From Candidatus Zhuqueibacterota bacterium (GTDB lineage Bacteria; Zhuqueibacterota; Zhuqueibacteria; Zhuqueibacterales; Zhuqueibacteraceae), in assembly GCA_013361015.1 (NCBI GenBank), contig JABWAN010000096.1, forward strand, positions 1-10,716: 10,716 nucleotides of DNA. The letters run 5' to 3'. Below, one piece after another: positions 6,541 to 10,716 of the stretch. Each line of letters begins with the position of its first letter. Position 1 is the stretch's first letter. The notes below the pieces were generated by a model. It did no database searches and was not told the DNA's origin. It worked only from the letters and a program-made list of their open reading frames with translations. Made by a program: the position numbers and the translations under genes.

Positions 6541-7542
6541 GTGGACTATCGCACTGCCGGCGTGAATATCGAAGCGGGAGATCGCGCCAAAAAAAATATT
6601 GCTGCGCTCGCGCGTTCAACGCACGGGCCGAATGTATTGAAGGGCATCGGCCTCTTCGGCGGCTTCTATGAATTTCCCGCAAACCAATACCGCGAGCCGG
6701 TGCTCGTGGCGAGCACGGATGGCATCGGCACGAAGATCAAACTCGCGAGCCAGCTTGGCGAATATCGCGGCTTGGGTGTGGATATTGTCAATCACTGTGT
6801 GAATGATATCATGGTCGGCGGCGCCGATCCTTTGTTCTTTCTCGATTATCTCGCGTTCGGCAAGCTTGAGCAAAACATTGTCGCCGAACTCATCACCGGC
6901 ATGACTGAAGCCTGCCGCACTGCGAACTGCGCGCTCATCGGCGGCGAAACCGCGGAGATGCCTGATCTCTATTCCGGCAATGACTTCGATCTCGCGGGCA
7001 CGATTGTCGGCGCGGTGGAGAAGAGCAAAATCATCGACGGCAGCGCGATTTCCGCGGGCGACGTGCTACTCGGTCTCGCTTCGAACGGCTTGCACACCAA
7101 CGGCTATTCGCTCGCGCGCAAAATCATCGCGAGCCACGCCGATTGCGCGCCGCAAAAGTATCACGCGGAACTGGGTGAGACCATTGTCGCGGCGCTGTTG
7201 CGCCCGCATCGCAGTTATTATGAAGTCATTCGCGCTCTGCGCGACCTGCCCGACGTGACCGGCTTCGCGCACATCACCGGCGGTGGCATTGTGGGCAACA
7301 CGAAGCGCTTGCTCCGCGAAGGCCTCTCGCTCGCCGTGAATTGGCAAGCCTGGGAATGGCCCCCGCTCTTCAAACTCTTGCAGCATTATGGCAAGGTTGC
7401 GGAAGAAGAGATGCGCAACGTGTTCAATCTCGGCATTGGCTTGGTGGTGCTTGCGAAACCGGAGTCCCTTGAGAGTGTGCAAATGGCGCTGCGTGAGTTG
7501 AATGAAAAGCATTGGCACGTTGGCGATGTCGTTCGCGCTTGA
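6541..7542 (+). CDS. purM: Phosphoribosylformylglycinamidine cyclo-ligase (AIR synthetase)
   Basis: The cytoplasmic enzyme (EC 6.3.3.1) closes FGAM to 5-aminoimidazole ribonucleotide with ATP in de novo purine synthesis. The 333 residues cover nearly the full family length (about 345). Hallmarks are AGVNIEAGDRA (6-16), STDGIGTKIKLA (58-69), VNDIMVGGADPLFFLDY (87-103), GGETAEMPDLY (134-144), LASNGLHTNGYSLAR (179-193) and HITGGGIVGNTKR (244-256). Together these give the dimeric PurM/PurL-type ATP-binding fold. The start is a GTG at 6541, the first possible start after an in-frame TGA at 6529-6531, which is also the stop of the antitoxin gene. The Shine-Dalgarno is weak, so coupling to the upstream gene is likely. 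No other pur gene is in the window. Confidence 0.97.
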   Translation: MDYRTAGVNIEAGDRAKKNIAALARSTHGPNVLKGIGLFGGFYEFPANQYREPVLVASTDGIGTKIKLASQLGEYRGLGVDIVNHCVNDIMVGGADPLFFLDYLAFGKLEQNIVAELITGMTEACRTANCALIGGETAEMPDLYSGNDFDLAGTIVGAVEKSKIIDGSAISAGDVLLGLASNGLHTNGYSLARKIIASHADCAPQKYHAELGETIVAALLRPHRSYYEVIRALRDLPDVTGFAHITGGGIVGNTKRLLREGLSLAVNWQAWEWPPLFKLLQHYGKVAEEEMRNVFNLGIGLVVLAKPESLESVQMALRELNEKHWHVGDVVRA

Positions 7543-7595
7543 TCATTGACGCTATTACTTTGAACGAAATTAGTTGAGACGTTCTCTTCTCGCGC

Positions 7596-7668
7596 TGTCA
7601 TTCAGAAGGAACCTTTTTACTCGCTGGAAATACTACGCAGTGCTGAAAAAGATTCCTCCTGAATGACA
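7596..7668 (+). repeat. Dispersed hairpin repeat, fuller copy
   Basis: This 73-bp imperfect palindrome has ten perfectly complementary terminal bases, TGTCATTCAG (7596-7605) and CTGAATGACA (7659-7668). Internal pairing AAGGAA/TTCCT and CTTTTT/AAAAAG surrounds a CTGG...GCAGTGCTG core. It shares its core and arm organisation with 5226-5292 and its right arm with 897-919. It occupies most of the gap between purM and the MNT gene. No protein is encoded, so it resembles a small non-autonomous or REP-like interspersed element. Transcribed, it would form a long hairpin. Confidence 0.75.
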
Positions 7669-7689
7669 GGATTAAGGTTTTTGTTCGTC

Positions 7690-8028
7690 ATGCAAAGAGT
7701 CATTGACAAAAAGCCCGATCCCAAACTGCTCGACGACTTGGTGCGTCGCATCGTCGAGGTTGCGCATCCGCAGCGCATCATTCTGTTCGGCTCCGCAGCC
7801 CGTGAAGAAATGGGGCCGAATAGCGATCTCGACGTGTTGGTCGTCGTGCCCGATGGCGTTCCTAAAAGAAAGACCACGCAAGAAATCTATTTGAACATGT
7901 GGGGATTCGGCTTTGCTAAAGACATTATTGTCGCGACGGTGAGCGACATTGTGAACTACGGCTCGAATCCGTATCTGATTTACAAGCAGGCGTTGGAAGA
8001 AGGGAGGGTGCTCTACCATGCCACCTAA
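7690..8028 (+). CDS. MNT-type minimal nucleotidyltransferase (putative antitoxin)
   Basis: The 112-residue product starts at ATG 7690; an earlier in-frame ATG at 7663 lies inside the hairpin repeat and is less likely. The pol-beta nucleotidyltransferase signature GSX10DXD is complete: G34, S35, then AAREEMGPNS, then D46 and D48 (DLDVLVV). A third acidic residue, D78 in KDIIV, is suitably placed. There is a preceding helix and the strand RIILFGS. Family members of this size (MntA-like) often neutralise a HEPN toxin by attaching AMP to it. Here the gene overlaps the HEPN gene by 11 nt, which fits such a pair. Activity toward this partner is inferred. Confidence 0.87.
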   Translation: MQRVIDKKPDPKLLDDLVRRIVEVAHPQRIILFGSAAREEMGPNSDLDVLVVVPDGVPKRKTTQEIYLNMWGFGFAKDIIVATVSDIVNYGSNPYLIYKQALEEGRVLYHAT

Positions 8029-8449
8029 AAGCGATAGCTCAATTCCCGGCTCGCCGGAAGAATGGTTGATGCGAGCAAAAAGTAATTTGCTGTTGGCGCG
8101 TGCCGAAAAACCGGAAGGTGTTTTCTGGGAAGACATGTGTTACAATGCGCAGCAAGCAGCAGAAAAAGCGATAAAAGCTGTCTTGCAATACCATCACATT
8201 GTCTTTCGATACATTCACGATCTAAGCGAATTGCTGGAGAACTTTGAAAAGAACGGCTTTGATTTTCCAGACGACTTGAAGCAGGCCTCCGTTCTCACTC
8301 AATACGCGATTGAAACACGTTACCCCGGACATTTTGATGATTTAACCGAGGAGGTATATCGACAGGCGCTTGCGATCGCCGAGCGCACAGTTGCCTGGGC
8401 TGAAAGCGTGATTGCACCGCATGCTCAAGATCAACAATCCGGAGGATGA
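8018..8449 (+). CDS. HEPN domain protein paired with the MNT nucleotidyltransferase
   Basis: The 143-residue, mostly helical protein is preceded by GGGAGG about 8 nt before ATG 8018. The block YNAQQAAEKAIKAVL (42-56) followed by RYIHDLSELL (64-73) is characteristic of the PF05168-type HEPN family, distinct from HepT proper. Many HEPN proteins are ribonucleases with an RX4-6H motif. I find only R64-X2-H67 and R101-X3-H105, so the canonical spacing is missing, and RNase activity is doubtful or uses another arrangement. The MNT gene overlaps its 5' end and gpsA begins at its stop, so the three genes probably form one transcript. A toxin or substrate-binding role is inferred from the pairing. Confidence 0.85.
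   Translation: MPPKSDSSIPGSPEEWLMRAKSNLLLARAEKPEGVFWEDMCYNAQQAAEKAIKAVLQYHHIVFRYIHDLSELLENFEKNGFDFPDDLKQASVLTQYAIETRYPGHFDDLTEEVYRQALAIAERTVAWAESVIAPHAQDQQSGG
8441..8445 (+). promoter_or_regulatory. Ribosome binding site deciding the gpsA start
   Basis: GGAGG (8441-8445) touches the ATG at 8446, leaving no spacer, but lies 6 nt before the in-frame GTG at 8452. The spacing favours GTG as the true start. The site is inside the last codons of the HEPN gene. Confidence 0.6.
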
Positions 8450-8451
8450 AC

Positions 8452-9450
8452 GTGTCTCAAGTCGGCGTCATCGGTGCGGGCAGTTGGGGCACGGCATTGG
8501 CCAAATTGCTGTGCGAGAACGGCCATGAAGTAACGCTCTGGTGCCGCCGTGTCGAACTTGCAGAACAACTCGCTGCGCGCCGTTGCAATGATGAATACTT
8601 GCCCGGCATTCAACTTCCGGCAAGCATGTCGTTCACGAGCGAGGTGAATGAAGCTGCGGCTCGCGCCGAATTTGTTTTGATCGCTGCGCCTTCGCATAGC
8701 TTGCGAACGGTTTTGGCCGCGCTGCACGCGCTTGAGAAGAATTGCATCCTCATCAGTTCTGTGAAAGGCATCGAACCCGGCACTGATCTGCGCATGAGCG
8801 AGGTCATCGCAGATACGTTGAAATCCGAGCATCCCATCGTCGCGCTCTCAGGCCCGAGTTTGGCAATGGAAGTCGCGCAGCAAACGCCGACCGCAGTGGT
8901 TGCCGCTTGCCAAGAGGTGAGTGCTGCGCAGCGCGTGCAAGCTCTCTTCATGAACGGCTACTTCCGCGTTTATACGCATCGCGACATCGCGGGCGTCGAG
9001 CTGGGCGGTGCGCTAAAGAACATCATCGCGCTCGCTGCGGGCATGAGCGACGGCGCGGGCTTCGGCGACAACACCATAGCCGCGTTGATCAATCGCGGCC
9101 TCGTGGAGATGACGCGGCTCGGTGTGCGCCTCGGCGCGGAGGTGATCACCTTTGCGGGGCTTTCGGGCATGGGCGATTTGGTGCTCACGTGCATGAGCAA
9201 GAAGAGCCGCAATCGCACCGTCGGCGAGCAAATCGGTCGCGGCAAAAAATTGGAAGAGGTGCTCGCGGGCATGCACATGGTCGCCGAAGGCGTGCGCACC
9301 ACGCAAGCAGTTTTTGCAATGACGCAAAAACTCGGTCTCGACATGCCGATCACGAGCGAAGTCTATCGCATGTTGTTCGAGCATAAAAATCCCAAACAGG
9401 CGGTGAATGATTTGATGGCGCGGGAAGCGAAGATGGAGAAGTTTGGCTAG
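8452..9450 (+). CDS. gpsA: NAD(P)H-dependent glycerol-3-phosphate dehydrogenase
   Basis: The cytosolic enzyme (EC 1.1.1.94) reduces dihydroxyacetone phosphate to sn-glycerol 3-phosphate for phospholipid synthesis. With the GTG start the protein has 332 residues, the normal family size; ATG 8446 would add two. It has a Rossmann nucleotide-binding loop GAGSWGTALA (8-17), SVKGIEPGT (103-111), GPSLAMEVA (134-142; the family more often has Phe in place of this Leu), and the GGALKNIIALAAG block with catalytic Lys189. GAGFGDNT, GLSGMGDLVLTC (236-247) and SRNRTVG (252-258) follow. All are in family order, so the gene looks functional. Its start overlaps or abuts the HEPN stop, suggesting translational coupling with the MNT/HEPN pair. 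Confidence 0.96.
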   Translation: MSQVGVIGAGSWGTALAKLLCENGHEVTLWCRRVELAEQLAARRCNDEYLPGIQLPASMSFTSEVNEAAARAEFVLIAAPSHSLRTVLAALHALEKNCILISSVKGIEPGTDLRMSEVIADTLKSEHPIVALSGPSLAMEVAQQTPTAVVAACQEVSAAQRVQALFMNGYFRVYTHRDIAGVELGGALKNIIALAAGMSDGAGFGDNTIAALINRGLVEMTRLGVRLGAEVITFAGLSGMGDLVLTCMSKKSRNRTVGEQIGRGKKLEEVLAGMHMVAEGVRTTQAVFAMTQKLGLDMPITSEVYRMLFEHKNPKQAVNDLMAREAKMEKFG

Positions 9451-9478
9451 CAGTTGAAAATTCAAAACAAAAAGCTCA

Positions 9479-9513
9479 CGCAAAGGCGCAGAGACGCAAA
9501 GGTTTCGCAAAGA
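9479..9513 (+). repeat. Short CGCAAAGG-type repeat tract
   Basis: Four near-identical 8-mers occur in a row: CGCAAAGG, CGCAGAGA, CGCAAAGG, then after TTT CGCAAAGA. Tracts of this 'cgcaaaggcgcagagacg' type are known as dispersed intergenic filler in many unrelated bacterial genomes. It lies 28 bp after the gpsA stop. No coding potential is credited to it. Confidence 0.6.
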
Positions 9514-9526
9514 AAAAGCAAAGAAC

Positions 9527-9609
9527 TTCCGCCGAGCGCACCGAAGCCACCGAGATTCACCGGAAGATTTTTTCGGCGACACTCGGGGACTTCGGCGAAT
9601 TTCGGCGGA
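9527..9609. repeat. Imperfect inverted repeat downstream of gpsA
   Basis: A C/G-rich arm at 9527-9546 (TTCCGCCGA...CCGAAG) is the imperfect complement of the arm at 9590-9609 (CTTCGGCGAA...CGGCGGA). Further CCGA/TCGG blocks lie in between. It could fold in RNA but has no clean U tract, so I call it a repeat. With the adjacent CGCAAAGG tract it makes up most of the gap between gpsA and the small antitoxin gene. Confidence 0.4.
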
Positions 9610-9657
9610 GAGCTTTTCGTGTTTGATTGTTGCTCGCTCACGGTAGGAGAAAGCGAA

Positions 9658-9849
9658 ATGGGAGGTATCCAGTTTGTATCAAATGATAAAAGCCGCAAGT
9701 TGGCGGTTCTCATCGATCTGGAAAAACACAGAGACGCTTGGGAAGGTCTCTACGATGGCTTGATCGCCAAACAACGGGCGAACGAGCCGCGAGAAAGTTT
9801 AAGCTCAGTCAAGAAACGGCTTCGTCGTTTGGGGAAACTCAATGGTTGA
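9658..9849 (+). CDS. Small antitoxin-like protein, orphaned
   Basis: The 63-residue product starts at ATG 9658 after AGGAG (9645-9649, 8 nt spacing); the open frame extends farther upstream through the repeat tract but that part is not gene-like. KLAVLIDLEKHRDAWE (14-29), then YDGLIAKQRANEPRESLSSV (32-51) with a basic tail, resembles short RelB/Phd-like antitoxins that precede a RelE-type toxin. As expected for that arrangement, a second ATG (9842) overlaps its last codons and opens MVEYAITFAR, a typical RelE N-terminus, but the toxin frame does not continue. The antitoxin may be functional, for example against a related toxin elsewhere, or may be decaying. Confidence 0.7.
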   Translation: MGGIQFVSNDKSRKLAVLIDLEKHRDAWEGLYDGLIAKQRANEPRESLSSVKKRLRRLGKLNG

Positions 9850-9871
9850 GTATGCGATTACTTTCGCGCGA
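9842..9871 (+). pseudogene. Remnant of a RelE-type toxin gene (first ten codons)
   Basis: ATG 9842 overlaps the antitoxin 3' end and encodes MVEYAITFAR, matching the first strand of many RelE-family toxins. From codon 11 the frame turns into unrelated basic sequence (LKSIWKRKKR) and stops at TAA 9968-9970 inside the next gene. The body of the toxin is missing. The call rests on ten residues plus the expected position after an antitoxin, so it is moderately supported. In another frame the adjacent bases read AIEEYLEAEEK, vaguely like the start of Uma2-type proteins. Confidence 0.45.
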
Positions 9872-9902
9872 TTGAAGAGTATTTGGAAGCGGAAGAAAAG
9901 AC

Positions 9903-10172
9903 ATGCCGGAGATTTCAAGGTTTTTGAGAATCGTAATCACGATGTACGCCGAAGCCGGCGAGCGCCATAATTTTCCACACATTCACGCTCGCTATGGTGA
10001 GCATCGCGCGACCCTCTCTATTGCAAGCGGCGAGTTGTTAGCCGGTTCTTTGCCAAAGTCGCAATTGCGTTTGGTGCAAGCATGAATTGAGCTTCGACGT
10101 GAACAATTAGAAAATGATTGGCAATTGCTGATCACCGGCCATGCACCGATTAAAATATCTCCCTTATCATAG
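9903..10172 (+). pseudogene. DUF4160 gene interrupted by an in-frame TGA
   Basis: ATG 9903 opens MPEISRFLRIVITMY, followed by HNFPHIHARYGEH (22-34) and SGELLAGSLP (42-51), the standard DUF4160 pattern with its PHxHA motif. Translation meets TGA at 10083-10085 (codon 61), right after LRLVQA. The same frame then continues IELRREQLENDWQLLITGHA and ends at TAG 10170-10172. This restores the usual 85-90-codon family length and its 'LV..W.elhreEL..nW' C-terminal half. The TGA sits where the family commonly has Trp, so a single TGG to TGA change is the simplest explanation. Other genes here end in TGA, so recoding is unlikely. A truncated 60-residue protein could still be made. DUF4160 genes are frequently paired with DUF2442 genes, as here; their role is unproven but often suggested to be toxin-antitoxin-like. 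Confidence 0.8.
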
Positions 10173-10179
10173 GTGAAGC

Positions 10180-10530
10180 ATGTTTCATGAAATCTATACC
10201 GTCTCAGACTTCGAAGTCGTTGCGCCATACACGCTTCGTATCCGATTTAACGACGATAGCGTCAAACGCATCGATTTTTGGCCGATGTTGCGCGGTGAAT
10301 TATATGGCCCGCTGCGCGATCTCGATTTCTTCAATCAAGTTCGCCTTGACGCCGATGCGGGTACGCTGGTATGGCCGAACGAAGCAGACTTCGATCCCGC
10401 GACGCTCCACGACTGGGATAGCGTTGGCGAGGCGATGATTGCGATGGCAAACTCATGGCCTGAACCACATCGCCACAACGACGCATCGACGACTCAAACC
10501 GACTTGCATGAACAAAACGCTATTTATTGA
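10180..10530 (+). CDS. DUF2442 domain protein
   Basis: The 116-residue product starts at ATG 10180 with AGGTGAA just upstream, 7 nt after the original stop of the DUF4160 gene. Residues 4-80 hold the DUF2442 fold pattern: EIYTVSDFEVVAPYTLRIRF, then GPLRDLDFF (43-51), VRLDADAGTLVWPN (54-67) and ADFDPATLHDW (69-79). The tail of about 35 residues, rich in H, N, T and Q, extends beyond the usual domain end and looks disordered. DUF2442 has no established biochemical role. It commonly accompanies DUF4160 and is predicted to work as a pair with it. Here the partner is broken, so this gene may be an orphan. asnS starts 18 nt downstream in the same direction. Confidence 0.87.
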   Translation: MFHEIYTVSDFEVVAPYTLRIRFNDDSVKRIDFWPMLRGELYGPLRDLDFFNQVRLDADAGTLVWPNEADFDPATLHDWDSVGEAMIAMANSWPEPHRHNDASTTQTDLHEQNAIY

Positions 10531-10548
10531 TATTTTTCAGGAGACACA

Positions 10549-10716
10549 ATGATTCCGCAGTTGATCAATCGTGATAGGATTTACATCGAAACCATCGGCC
10601 AGCACGTGGGCAAAGAAGCGAAGCTGTACGGCTGGCTTTATAACGCGCGGCACAGCGGCAAGCTTTGGTTTCTGCTCATGCGCGACGGCACGCGCACCGT
10701 GCTCTCGATGCAGAAC
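10549..10716 (+). CDS. asnS: Asparaginyl-tRNA synthetase, N-terminal part (runs off right edge)
   Basis: ATG 10549 follows AGGAG (10539-10543, 5 nt spacing), and 56 codons are visible without a stop. YIETIGQHVGKEAKLYGWLY (12-31), then NARHSGKLWFLLMRDGTRTV (32-51), is the N-terminal OB-fold anticodon-binding domain of class IIb aminoacyl-tRNA synthetases. The opening 'i..i..hvGkea.lyGWly' is typical of AsnRS; AspRS usually begins with a longer 'rT..cg.l' stretch. The catalytic domain is outside the window, so AsnRS versus AspRS or an archaeal-type paralogue cannot be settled fully. Activity would charge tRNA-Asn. It lies 18 nt after the DUF2442 gene. Confidence 0.85.
   Translation, partial: MIPQLINRDRIYIETIGQHVGKEAKLYGWLYNARHSGKLWFLLMRDGTRTVLSMQN

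Noticed and set aside
10083..10085. TGA in the DUF4160 gene considered as recoded Trp or selenocysteine
   Set aside because: purM, the 598-residue protein gene and both genes of the RelE-type pair end in TGA, and no selenocysteine-type context or catalytic Cys position is evident.

Overview
The window looks like a chromosomal segment of a Gram-negative-type, probably uncultured bacterium with a GC content a little above half (judged by eye). Several genes encode classical signal peptides, including a DUF4097 protein and a possible outer-membrane protein. The housekeeping genes are split by small toxin-antitoxin-type modules and short dispersed repeats. That mix reminds me of FCB-related candidate phyla such as KSB1, but nothing here fixes the taxonomy. 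TGA is used as a normal stop.

Left part (1-4084), envelope or secreted proteins. A minus-strand gene enters from the left edge (start at 635) and encodes a secreted protein with a CBM9/DOMON-like domain. A 530-bp gene-free stretch follows. A plus-strand gene of 598 codons encodes a secreted protein with a Vps62-like half and a beta-rich C-terminus. A strong hairpin terminator at 3027-3065 separates it from a convergent minus-strand DUF4097 gene, which contains seven TSGG units spaced at exactly 18 residues.

Middle part (4264-7542), all on the plus strand. A good promoter candidate precedes a CPBP (Abi) intramembrane protease. Then come a hairpin repeat, a DUF4416 gene, a RelE/ParE-type toxin overlapping its putative antitoxin, and purM (purine synthesis) starting 9 nt after the antitoxin.

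Right part (7543-10716), all on the plus strand. A second, fuller copy of the hairpin repeat precedes an MNT nucleotidyltransferase/HEPN pair, and the HEPN stop abuts gpsA (glycerol-3-phosphate dehydrogenase). Next come a short CGCAAAGG repeat tract and a small antitoxin gene whose overlapping toxin survives as about ten codons. A DUF4160 gene broken by an in-frame TGA and an intact DUF2442 partner follow. The window ends in the first 56 codons of asnS.

Overall, purM, gpsA and asnS form a co-directional housekeeping backbone. Four two-gene modules of toxin-antitoxin type sit immediately upstream of these genes, two apparently intact and two damaged. I found no rRNA, tRNA, CRISPR array or intact insertion sequence.
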